A stretch of DNA of 64,000 nucleotides, taken from Sympetrum striolatum. Taxonomy: Eukaryota > Arthropoda > Insecta > Odonata > Libellulidae. The notes under the pieces were generated by a model. The model saw only the letters and a list, made by a program, of their open reading frames with translations. It was not told the DNA's origin and searched no databases. Below, piece after piece: positions 10,429-20,895 of this stretch (position 1 is its first letter; each line of letters begins with the position of its first letter). Both the position numbers and the translations under genes were made by a program. Where the stretch lies: NCBI GenBank assembly GCA_947579665.1, contig OX388346.1:89158615-89222614 (forward strand), in the 5' to 3' direction.

Positions 10429-12206
10429 TTACTGAGACTCCGAGTTTCGGAATTTATCCAAGAGCCTTTTGACCCTCATCCTCAGGGCTGGGTCCTTGAT
10501 GGCTCTGTCTCGCAGGAGTCTGGCCAGCAACGTGGTGAGGTCCTCTAGGTTTTCGAAGGAGTCCTTGGGCGAGCCTCACCACTTCGTTGTGGCCCTTTGC
10601 CTCCTAAAGGAATCTCCGCAGGGATTGGAACGAGATTGCCGGTACCCCAGAGTTGGCGCAGTAATATTCGCGATTTGCGTTAGACCTTCGTCGTCGCCGC
10701 CCGCAGCCGCGTTGGTCTTCAACTGTTTGCTGCTCGGGCTCTTCCCAGGCAGGTACTGGGAATTCCGCTCGAGGGTAGCATCAATTTTCCGCTTGACGGG
10801 GCCGACCACCGCAGAAGTCTCGGGGCAGGTTTTCTCTGGCCCTGGTGTGGTGGACTCGGGCCTCGCCTCCTCGGACCTAGCGAGGGCCTGCAGGGAGACG
10901 GGGGTCTTCGAGGTGGTGGCGGGGGGTTGATTGTCCGGCGTGTCATCAACGTCTATGACTGCAGGCGTGTCTGGGAAGGCGGATGTCGGTTCGTCATCGG
11001 GAGCGGCAGTTGGTGCTGGAGTTGGCGCCGTCGGGGGCGAGGTGCTGTGGCGATCGCCCGGTTCCGACGATGGTTGGGTGTGCTGGCCGGTCGCGATTTT
11101 TTCCTCCTGTTGCTTTCTCTGCGGGCAGTCCTTGGCGATGTGGCCGGTCGTGCCGCAGTGGAAACAGCGGTTGTCGTCGACGCGGACGAATATACGGTGC
11201 GGCGAGCCGGCGAAGTCCACCAGGAAGGACTCGGGGAGTATGAGACCGTCCCGCAGCACGATGCGGACCATCCGCCTCTAAGATGTTATTCCCGTATACC
11301 CCTCCGATCGCCAACCCATCGACAGGTTGTAAACGGGCGACACCACCTTTCCGGCCTCGGACATCGGCTCCGTGATAACGTCGTTCGGTATCTCCGGCAA
11401 GACGTTGCTGAGGTAGATTTTCTGCGAGACGGTGACCATGCGTCTCGCAGGGACCCACGTGTTTTTAGGGAGATGCCGCCGTGCGCCGTCAGAAATTCCG
11501 TTGCTAGGGCTTCGCTCGCCAGGTATAGGCAAATTCTCTGATTCGCGAGACGGTTAGCGAGGGTTATTTTCTCGCCTCCTCCCACGAGTTTTCCCACCGC
11601 CGTCGCGTATTCTAAGAGGGGTGTGTCCGGAAGCGCCTGGAAAATAATACCCATCTTCCTGTTGGGTCTGTTTGTGTTAGGTGTGATGACCTTTTTTGAA
11701 AAGATAAAGTTAGCCGATGGTGCATCTTCTCGGGCGCTCGACGAGCCCGCGACGTGTTTTTTAACGCCGTTTGCGTACGAGCGAGGTCTTCGGTACGCGC
11801 TCGGAGGCGCTGCGCTCGTCCCGCCGGGAGACGGGGATGGAGAGGGGCGAAGGTTCTCGCCCTGTGGGGGAGGGGGGCTCCTCCGGCCTGCCGAGAAGTT
11901 TTCGGCGGGCGGCGCCGGTGTCTCTTCGTTGCGCGCGCCTTTAGAGGTGGGGGCGGCGAGAGCTGGGAGGGGCGGAAAATCTTCCTGCCGACTCGAGAGG
12001 GGCGGTAGCTGAACCGGCCGTCTTACCAGGGGGGAGGAAGGTGATTTCCTCGAGGAAGCGGGCGCAGGGGGCGGGGAAACTGGTTTCACCGGTGAAGTTC
12101 GCGGCGAAGGCGAAGCACATGGCCAAAATAGTGGAACAAATGCATCTATGGGCGAACCAATTTTCGCCAATAAATTAGGGGATGATGTGCTCAGCCCCTT
12201 ATACAT
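10429..12206 (-). pseudogene. Tx1-like ORF1: proline-rich, CCHC zinc-knuckle RNA-binding protein, broken
   Basis: ORF1 products of this clade bind the element RNA. From ATG at 12,206 there is a Pro/Ser-rich N-terminal region, then a domain containing IIFQALPDTPLLEYATAVGK and RICLYLASEAL. It continues in another frame with KIYLSNVLPEIPNDVITEPM, which matches the conserved segment before the knuckle in related ORF1 proteins. A single CCHC knuckle (C-x2-C-x4-H-x4-C, in RCFHCGTTGHIAKDCP) lies near 11,160-11,120. The C-terminus reads DSFENLEDLTTLLARLLRD, a predicted amphipathic helix. Lesions: one frame change near 11,465, a TAG at 11,278-11,280 and a TGA at 10,576-10,578. The true end is TAA at 10,429-10,431. 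The first codon lies only ~25 nt from the apparent 5' edge, so a little may be missing. Confidence 0.82.
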
Positions 12207-12230
12207 TATATATTACCTCTTATACCTATA

Positions 12231-13089
12231 TTATTATTATACTACCTTATACTACCCTTATACCTATATTATTATACTCAATATACATTAAATATTACCT
12301 TACCATTACACATTACTTCTACATTACCCTAATATACATTACCAAGTTCATACTCTAACCAACAACAAAGAGGAGACACGGAAATTTAAAAAAACTTTTG
12401 TCCGCACGAAAACTTGTGAGAAAGCTACTGAAGTGTATACAAAAATCAGAATTTGACTTCACATTGGCATATTTTGCAAATTAATTATTTATCTCACAAT
12501 AAATTCCAAAGTTTTGAGAGGAAATTATTCATCAAAGATACAAAATTTTTCTATTACTATGGAAAATTTGAATTAATTAGAATGTAGTAGTAGATGAGAT
12601 AATACATAAAGAACACATCAATACATTACTTCATTCCATGCTTTTCGAATGGCATCCATCTAACAACATTTCTATCCTCAACTTATATCTGGAGCATAGG
12701 CTGAGAAGTGGTTTTCCAGTTCATGATGTGACCGACATATTTTCTTTCTCAATGCTCTTCTTTCATAGTAACTAATATTGCATCTTACCTCACTACATAT
12801 ACAACCTTTCAGATAATAATAATATGTTTATTACGAGTGTTATCCCATTGACAGTTTACAATAAAAACATTTACAGTATTATAAAATACTATTGCAATAA
12901 GAAATATAGCCAGGAAAAATAAATTCAATCAATAAAATACTATCTAGAAAATACAATAAAGTTAACTTAATATCTAAATTTATATTTTTAAAACAAATGT
13001 TGTCTTAGGTGAAGGAATTATTCATTCAAAAGATGTGAGATAAAATATTGAGTTATTGTAGTTTTGTAGACTTTATTGTAGACACAATA
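12231..13089. other. AT-rich flank of the retrotransposon, nothing firm
   Basis: The first ~130 bp is simple AT-rich sequence with repeated TATACCTATATTATTATAC-like phrases. At about 12,390-12,415 the phrase TTGTCCGCACGAAAACTTGT may be the other side of the repeat interrupted by the Tx1-like element. That is a guess, because no local copy allows comparison. No genes seen. Confidence 0.35.
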
Positions 13090-13340
13090 TTTCTGGCAGT
13101 TACACGTTATGGCCAATACACCATAAACATTTCAACTCAATCAAGCTTGTGGTTTAGCCTGTGAATTAGTATCCTATTTATATACCTATCTAACTATTAT
13201 ATATAGATGCTTTTCAGGATTCATTCATATATATAGGGACATAGGTATATAGATAGGATACTAATTCACAGGCTAAACCACAAGCGCCATAGATTTGAAA
13301 TTTTTACGAAATAGTGGCCATAACGTACAACCGGCAGAAA
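13090..13340. repeat. Long inverted repeat (hairpin)
   Basis: Arms 13,146-13,189 and 13,241-13,284 are reverse complements over 44 bp with one mismatch; the left arm begins CTTGTGGTTTAGCCTGTG. The loop is 51 nt. Beyond these, similarity continues at lower identity on both sides (GTTATGGCCAATAC at 13,108 against GTGGCCATAACG at 13,315), so two copies of the same repeat family meet head to head here. Confidence 0.85.
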
Positions 13341-14245
13341 AATGGTGATTTTGAACCTCAGTGTCATGGGTTCGACTTCAGAGGGCCCCAAAGTCCTGAT
13401 TTTTCCTGTTAAAATGCATTGCTTTGATTTTCGGGAATTTAAAAAAATACTTTCCAGATAGGTAGAGAATCAAAACTCAAGGAGCATATATGTATGTTCA
13501 TGATCTATCAAAAACAAAAATTACCTTTATGGAAAATATCCTGGGTTCAATGCTAGGACGATGCAAAAATTGGCCATTTAAAATACATCGAGGTAGTTTT
13601 TCATTATTTTTTTTTCATGCACTTTTCGAAATGATAGGAAATTCTTGCTTAACTGGAAGATGTAAATTAAGCATAGGTTTTTGAAAAAAATTTACATAAG
13701 ACTGTACTGTTCCTGGGTTCGATGCCAGTGCACATTAAATTTTCTCTCATAAGGAATATAAGATAGTAGGAGTAGGAGGCAGTTGCAGCCTATATTTCTG
13801 CTTGAATTTTCAGACAGTTAAAAATGGCAATCTTCTGTTGTACAGCATAGAAAGTATTACCAGAAACACCCGGGTTCAAAGCCAGGTGGTAAATATATCC
13901 CCTATTTAAAATACATTGAGGTATTTTTCATTGTTGACTTTGATGCACTTATCGATAAATAGGAGGTTCTTGCTTAGATAGAAGATGTATATTAAGAATA
14001 TAACGAAAAAAAATTTAGATGAGACCATGCTGTTCCTGGGTTCCATGCCAGAGCAGATTACAATTTCTCACATAAGGAATATATGTGAAAAGTAGGATGT
14101 TGTTTGAGGCAGTTGCATCCAAAATTTCTGCTTGAATTTACACACATAGTTAGAGATGGTGATGTTCTGTTGTGCTGCATAGTAATTATGACCTGAAAGA
14201 CACGGGTTTGATGCCAGACTATTAAGTTGCAGCGAATTTGAAGAA
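13340..14245 (+). repeat. ~167-bp monomers, each with a T-arm/B-box-like motif
   Basis: The motif CCTGGGTTCGATGCCAG or a close variant occurs near 13,370, 13,543, 13,709, 13,870, 14,034 and 14,205. Spacing is 161-173 bp. Alternate monomers are more alike, so the unit is really a ~330-bp dimer: ATTTAAAATACATCGAGGTA at 13,577 recurs at 13,904, and CATAAGGAATATA at 13,750 recurs at 14,075. CTGG-GTTCGATG-CCAG can pair as a short T-arm-like stem-loop. Confidence 0.75.
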
Positions 14246-15654
14246 TATTTTTAATCCTTTTTTATTCTTTTGAGGACCGTCCTAATATGATGCCGATATG
14301 AAATTAGTGTTGTCGATCTGCTTGCAGTATGCTAGCTACATTTTACTCGTATATATATGAATGAATCCCGAGAAGCATCTATATATAATAGATATATTTA
14401 TGTGTGTTCTTTCTATTATAATTTTATAGATTTTTCTGACTATTTTCTTTTATAGATAATTGTACTTTTATGGATTTTTTTTCTTTTCCTCCTGACCTTA
14501 ATATTATCTATATATGATTTTATTATTGATATACATATATGATGACATAGTTTCCTCTTCAGTATTTCTATTAATGTAATTGGGTTCATTCCATAAGAAT
14601 TTAATAAATAGATAGTGTCCCAAAAAAGTCGGTTTTGTTAAAAAAGGAACCAACTGCTCCCAAACCAGCAATTACAGAATAGGGCCCATGTAGTCATTAA
14701 TTATTGGCCATACAATTAACAAAATATCAACTAAGCTGTTTCAATACAAGGGGTATGTAAGTTTTAAAACTATTTGATAATTCCTATTTATAGATTTGAA
14801 TGCCATGGACTTTGTACCTTAATTATTTTTTGACAGCAGATGAGCGTGAGGCATCTCTATTGACCCAAGAATCAGTACCACTGTCAAGAGTATATTCAGT
14901 GATAATGAAACCTCTCCTAGACTGAGACACAATGGATACATGAACATACTTAGTGTCACCCATCAATATAAAGGTTAGCATAAGAGCAAAGTAAAAATCT
15001 AAGCTATATAACAAATATATGTGTGCATGAGTATTACATGAGTCAGAAACAAAAACAAATTATAGCAGTAGAGTATATTAACCACAATACAGTTTTCAAA
15101 AGTCAAGATATAATTTTACTTTTGTTCTAAGGTATCCAATTAAGTAAGTAGAACATCTGTGAAGAATTAGTGCTAGTTGTTGTGAAAAGGGCTGGATGAA
15201 AATTACTCAGTGTAGCTCCACAGAGTCGTGGGGTGTTAGTAGAGCAATGACACTTGTGGAACATGGTTAGAATTATGATCCCCTATGAATGTATATAAGA
15301 GTAAAAGTTGCTTGCATTTTGTAAGCATATTACTTATACAAACTACATGTCTATAATATATCGAGAAGATCCCTCAAAAATTAGTAATTGGAAATATTCT
15401 TAAGAATTGCAGCAATTTATTTTTAAAAGTTGAAATCGTCACCAACATGGTGGGAAACTTACACCTATTTGGTGACATTTTTATTGATATATATTTCTTT
15501 ATATAGATATATTTATAAGGAACAAAGGAAGGAGGGAATACATATAATTCCATGGTAGATATATAACTTATATAATTGAAATATTGAGGTAGATATCTTA
15601 CCAGGAAGGTCCTAAAATAACACATCGTTATCCCCATTTGAAATGCGGAAAGAA
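14246..15654. other. AT-rich stretch with repeat debris
   Basis: The ends resemble the 167-bp family (CATCTATATATAATAGATA near 14,370; CAATGACACTTGTGGAACAT near 15,246, shared with 16,105 and 26,745). On the minus strand, 14,823-15,014 is open for 63 codons and includes RRGFIITEYTLDSGTDSWV, which looks protein-like but which I cannot assign. No convincing splice sites frame it. Otherwise nothing seen. Confidence 0.35.
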
Positions 15655-16160
15655 ATATAAATGGCTCTCAGGGATCGAACCAAGGACCATTAGGGAATCT
15701 ATGACAAATGGATATAAAATGAGTTCATGATCCATAATTAAATGCCAAGTTTCATGCTTCTATGTAATCGGAGAATGGTTTCTTTAAATTTTAAAAATTG
15801 ACACAATGCATTTTAAATGGGAGAATATTTGCGCCAACATAGAGTCAAACCAAGGATAATTGTAGAAGATATTTTTTTGTTTTATTAGATATGCACAATT
15901 TCCAGAAATCTCTTGACTTTCTTTTCTCTACTTTGCCAAAAAGTTCCTGAAAATATTTTCAAAATCACCGCAATGGATCTTTAAGGAGAAAATCGGGACT
16001 TTGGGACCTTCTGGCATCAAACCCATGGCTCTGAGGTTCAAAGCAACACTTTCTCTGCCCATTACAGAATATGGCCAGTATGTAGCAAAAAGTTCAAGTC
16101 AATGACAGTTGTGGAACATGGTTAGAGTTTCGACCACTTATATATATACTAGTAGAAATG
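15655..16160 (-). repeat. ~170-bp B-box-like monomers, three copies, antisense
   Basis: The minus-strand forms of the same motif are CCTTGGTTCGATCCC (near 15,668), CCTTGGTTTGACTCT (near 15,843) and CCATGGGTTTGATGCC (near 16,013), 170-175 bp apart. Downstream, AATATGGCCAGTATG and AACATGGTTAG are shared with 13,100 and with 26,735-26,770 of the 5-kb unit. Confidence 0.65.
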
Positions 16161-16990
16161 TCCATTGAATCCTAACAGGGGAATAGCAGTTGATAAATAC
16201 CAGTGTAACAACCTTGATTGTATCATTGCCTCATAATTTTAGGCAGACAGCAAATACCAGGCTATAATTATTTCCAAACCAATAAACATAGAAAAAGGAG
16301 TAGTAATTAAGTCTACAAATTTGCCTAAATATTATAATATATTTTTCTAACTTATTGCACTCTTCAAATAAATAAACATAAACTTACTTTACCTTTTTTA
16401 GGATTTTTAAACCCAATCACTGTTGTATTGATAGAGAGAAAGCAATTTATCTAACAAACTGCTATAAACCCATTTTTCCCACAAAATAGTCAGTAAACAA
16501 TAACGTTGATATGAATAAAACTTGGTTGATACAGAAGCTTCCATAAGATAAGAAAAACTTTCTAAAATAATGGTATTTGTACATTTTTATGCTTGATTCT
16601 TCACACTATATCATTCATAGCTGCAGTTACTAATATCTCCTTAAATTTCTCTCTCTTCATATAATCTATCACTAATTCCTAACATTAATTTTAGTTGGGC
16701 ATATTCTCTCAATGTGTTATTACCGATATATACATGAGCTGGGGACTCAACAATCGCCTTTATCGTCAGGGGGATGGGTTGTTTAGGAACACAAAATGTC
16801 AATAAATTATTCACATACTTTATCAAAATGTGCGGAAGCTTGAATATCAAACGATATTCCAAGATTACAAAAAGAATCCTTATTCTATTTTTTCTTATGG
16901 TGATTAATTTGACTTCCTGCAACAATTATTTCTAATTTAATTTTGAGAAACAAATTAACCTTGCAACAAAAAAATGACCTTGACATATAT
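16143..16990 (+). repeat. Duplicated block X-Y, first copy
   Basis: Part X (16,143-16,380) matches 17,038-17,260 (shared phrase GCTATAATTATTTCCAAACCA). Part Y (16,600-16,990) matches 18,385-18,790 (shared GGGATGGGTT, TTATTCTATTTT, TTATTTCTAATTTAATTTTG). Within Y the minus strand 16,641-16,925 is open for 94 codons with QPIPLTIKAIVESPAHVYIG and NNTLREYAQLKLMLGISDR; this looks coding-like but the frame is destroyed by stops in the second copy, and I do not recognise it. Confidence 0.75.
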
Positions 16991-17037
16991 TTCATAAGAA
17001 AACACTATTTTACATTTTATATATATATTCATATAGA

Positions 17038-17260
17038 AGACTAGTTGAAGTGCTCATTGATTCTCAAGGGGAATATTTAAATTGATAAATACAATTGTTA
17101 TAGAGTTGATAGTAACACATACCTCATAATTAAGGCTATATAGAAAATGCTAGGCTATAATTATTTCCAAACCACTAAACAAACAAAATAAAGTTATAAT
17201 AAAATATGTAAAAACACCTATATATTAGAACTCATATCCTTTGAATGAAATATTTATTTG
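17038..17260 (+). repeat. Duplicated block, second copy of part X
   Basis: This stretch aligns with 16,143-16,380, about 895 bp upstream, with moderate divergence. The match to the first copy breaks off near 17,260 and resumes at about 18,303, which implies ~1.04 kb of extra sequence between X and Y in this copy. Confidence 0.7.
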
Positions 17261-17261
17261 A

Positions 17262-18302
17262 TGAAGACAACATTCGTTTTAGGATACTAAAAATTTATTC
17301 GAAGATAGCATTAGGATAAGAGGCATCATGTTTAAGGAGATATTTTAGGAAAGGCACGAATGGATATCGGAATCAATGAACAAATTCAAAAGAAATATAT
17401 TTTATATCACTCTAAAACAACCAATGAATATTCTTTGCAGAAAGTAAGTGTATTACGGAGCTGACTTGAGCCCCAATGCTAAAATGCGTAACATGGAGCT
17501 CGATCAAATAACACAAATGCAGTCACAGTGCCTAAACAGATGCAGAGATTAAGCACCAATAACTGAAAAATATCAAATGTATATGAAGTGGAAGCACTTA
17601 AAAAAATCTGATGTGGCTAACACATGACTTTCTCCATATTTATTGAAAACAGAAGCCTATGCCGGTAATATATAAATAACTCGAAAAGAATGAGTGTTAC
17701 AGAATAATATTTTAAAAAACGTTTTTATGAAGTATATTATGTATAACTTTTGCGTGTAATTGCATATACCTACATTGCATTGTGACAGGGATGAATATGA
17801 AAAACTTCCATTTCTGGATAAACAGCAACTTCCGGTTAACCATTATTCAAGAATAACACCTGAACATTCAGTGTTATGAAAAAATGTTTCAAAGAAAAGT
17901 TGTAGTAAAGTGCATTATCTATAACGTTTGTGCATAATTGTATATACCCACACTGAATTCTGACAGATATATTGATGAAACAGAATTTTGTTCCAGCCAA
18001 ACCACAACTTCCGGTTAAGCGGTATTCATAAAAAACTAATCAACTATTGGCATTGTTAGGAAAATACAAGATATGAATTTTTGAAATGATCGGATAATTA
18101 CCTTTTAAGATTGAGCACCCACAAATTTTTTTACCTCAGACACAGACAGACAGACATGTTCGGGAAAGTAGCAAAACAAACTATATGGGCTCCAAAACAT
18201 CTATTTCGGTTGAAATCTGGAGGTCGAATTTTTTGCCAATATAAGACTTTCTGTATGCTACGTATAGGGAGAAAGTAAAAATACTATGAATTACTTTTTG
18301 CA
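17262..18302 (+). mobile_element. Insertion containing a family A copy, bounded by an empty-site paralogue
   Basis: Compared with the uninterrupted block at 16,365-16,380, about 1.04 kb is added here. Its right part is family A: a start-like block CTGATGTGGCTAACACATGA (17,610), two CAACTTCCGGTTAA blocks (17,831 and 18,010), CAGACAGACAGACATG (a degenerate CA tract, 18,140), TATTTCGGTTGAAATCTGGA (18,206), and the end AGAAAGTAAAAAT (18,270). The left part (17,262-17,600) is not recognised. No ORF of note, so it is non-autonomous. Confidence 0.55.
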
Positions 18303-18790
18303 TTCTACATATAACAAAACATAAACTCGCTTTACCTCTCCGATCAAGGAATATGGTGTTGGAGATTTGCTACAACATGACAACTCGCCGTTTAACAGCA
18401 TATCGTTCATAGCTGCAGCTATGAACGATAGCTGTTAGCTTCCTATAATCTATCAATTATTGCTGACATTATTTTGAAGTACTCATATCTTCTCATTGTG
18501 TTCTTACCAATAAATACATTAGCTAGAAAAAAATACCTTGATCGTCAGAGGGATGGGTTATTTACGACCTAAAAATATCGATAAAATATTTACATGTTTT
18601 ATTAAAATATTCACAACTTCTAATCAAGCACGATTTTCAACGACCAAAATGAGAATCTTTATTCTATTTTCCTTCTTTTGCTGCTTAAATCGACTTTTGA
18701 AGACTGTTATTTCTAATTTAATTTTGAAAAAGAAATGGACCCTGCAACGAAAGAAATGAATTTTACGTCTATATCTTATGAAAATGTTTT
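18303..18790 (+). repeat. Duplicated block, second copy of part Y
   Basis: It matches 16,375-16,420 and 16,600-16,990 with moderate divergence. The shared piece ATTCATAGCTGCAG has become half of a perfect palindrome here (18,401-18,430). The minus-strand frame open in the first copy is broken by several stops. Confidence 0.7.
18401..18430. repeat. Perfect 30-bp palindrome
   Basis: TATCGTTCATAGCTG is followed immediately by its exact reverse complement, with CTGCAG at the centre and no spacer. The paralogous site near 16,610 has only one arm, so the second arm was added after the duplication. Confidence 0.95.
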
Positions 18791-20149
18791 GACCCTTCTG
18801 TGTTTGGACCAAGGACTTTACCTAAGTAAATAAAAAGTAGCCTATACTCTGCACAACCTTTAATAATGTAGAAAATCTCAAAGTTTTGCCACTCACGAGT
18901 TTTTAGAAAAGACATACAGAAACACACCCACAGTCTATTTTATATAAATATATGGATGTATATTTATTTATAATCTATAAAATAAATATTCAGAAAATAT
19001 TAAAATTTTAATAATTGAGAATAAAATGTCAATGGTAATCTGTTCACTGTTACTGTCATCCGTTTACATATCTACCTTCCGATGATGAGAATACAATTCG
19101 GAGCACTTTTAAAAAATATATAACTCAAGATTGTAGGAAATTTTCCGGTCAATTTATATTGTGGGAGTAATAAAGTTATAGAATATATCACTAAAATCAC
19201 AAAGATTCCTAACAAACACAGTGTCATAGATTCAGAGTTTTTCCGAGATAATCCAAAGGATTTGAGGAATACATCTTAGTCACCTCTAAAAGTCCACTTA
19301 TCTACAATATCACGATTTTTCCTGAAATTTACGATTAAAAGGTAGAAACAAGCATTGATGGCTTCTTGCTATAATCATGTTGTTTGGACATAAATATTAA
19401 GTCGTAATTTTACTGCTCAAAACTCAAGAACAGCAACAAATACAGATGCGATGTAAGTAGTAAAGAATTATTGGAAAATTATCAGTAAAAATTCAAAATG
19501 GCCTAATTGTGACATCTGTAGCTTGTCTGATTTTGAAGACTCGGGTGAACTTTTTATGTAATTAATACCTGACTGTGATGTAAAAAAAAATATTTAACCA
19601 ATTTAGTGTATGTCTATCATTAAAAAAAAATGATAGAATATTTTTACCTACCAAAGGGGGTAAAGAAGGACTTAGTAGAATCTTTTGTGATTGTTACTTA
19701 TAAGATCACAACATAATAGACATCAGTATATCATTAAGCATATTTGCAAATTTTTACTACACTACCGTTAGCACGAGTTTTTCTAAACGCAAACTCTTTG
19801 CCGAATCCCTTGAGATTCATGTTAGGGAGGGTTTACTGAATTCTAGAATAATAATTGACAATGTATTTACAATATAATCAAAGTATATACAAGCAAAAGT
19901 TATATAAAAGCATATTGATAATGCAAATGAAAAGACAGTATCAAATCAAGTACTCCATGAAACCTAATTTTGTATCCACTCATACAAATATATAGTTGAA
20001 TACAAATGGTGCCCCAGCTAGAACCAATTTTCATAAGGTGATAAACTATTTTTAAGAAATATTTATTAAATCTCTTCACATGCCTGGCTAGAGAATTTTC
20101 AACTTTTGTTTAACGAATATAAAAAATTGAAATTCCTGCAAAGCATTTC
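18791..20149. other. AT-rich stretch, nothing recognised
   Basis: I see no open frame, RNA gene or repeat relationship that I can support. There are two short poly-A runs near 19,584 and 19,622. Confidence 0.45.
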
Positions 20150-20895
20150 AAATGGTAAAGCTACCTGGTCTTGAACCCAAGACTTTCCAATAATGTGAAA
20201 ACATAGAATTACCATTTAGGAATAAAACTAATTTAACACAAGGGTTTAAGAGGATATCATACCTGGGTTATTCTTTAAGAAGAATCCTTCATCAACATTT
20301 TCAAAACAGAGAAATGCAAATGGCGCTCTGTCTTCGAACCAAGGATCATTAGAGAAACCATTAAATTCTTACATGAAATGTATTTATGATCTCTATTTTC
20401 ATGCATTATTTTACGTTTGCATGTAATCGAAAATAAATTGAAAAATATCTTAAAAATCCCCGCAGTTTGTCTTAAATGTGAGAAATTTTCACCCAGCCAA
20501 GGCATAGGAACCTAAATTATTCTGTATAGAAATCGATTCTGTATTCAGCAGACCTGGTGTCGAACCAAGGACTTTTTTATGACAAAATAACATGGAAAAA
20601 TTTGCTTTGGGATAATCTGACCATTTCTAAAATCCCAAATCGATTATTGCGAATCTATTAAAACGGAAATCTATATTTGTGTTTAATTGAATGATGGATT
20701 TCAAATTGTGCGTCAAACCAATGATCATATAGTAAATGATTAGCTGCATTTATGCATTATCCATCACTTCTGTTCATATACATTGTCATAATTTCAACAT
20801 AAAAACAATCATAAAAATTTTGAAAATCTCGATGTAAATATATTTAAAAAAAGTAGAGAAGTCAAGTGACAAACACAAAAACATATGGAGGTTTT
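20150..20895 (-). repeat. B-box-like monomers, four copies, antisense
   Basis: The degenerate minus-strand motif (plus-strand forms TTGAACCCAAGA, TTCGAACCAAGG, GTCGAACCAAGG, GTCAAACCAATG) occurs near 20,165, 20,333, 20,556 and 20,713. Spacing is 157-223 bp. Neighbouring phrases (GGATCATTAG, TTTATGATC) echo 15,680-15,740. This family abuts the left edge of the 5-kb array. Confidence 0.6.

Larger units (their letters stand above)
6573..12230 (-). mobile_element. Tx1/L1-clade non-LTR retrotransposon, near full length, dead
   Basis: A 5.65-kb GC-rich element lies in AT-rich surroundings on the minus strand. From 5' to 3' it has ORF1 with a CCHC zinc knuckle, ORF2 with APE endonuclease and reverse transcriptase, a ~465-nt 3' UTR, and a short AAT-repeat tail. 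The clade call rests on ORF2: motif A in the form L-x-Q-S-K-A-F-D-R-V, the PGRTIFD segment before it, and the C-terminal GRVLAINQFVAPRIWY and QGGLGLVDVE segments. These are characteristic of Tx1-type elements, a group known for sequence-specific insertion. TTATTATTAT occurs at both edges (6,573-6,592 and 12,231-12,240), which may mark the target. Confidence 0.85.
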
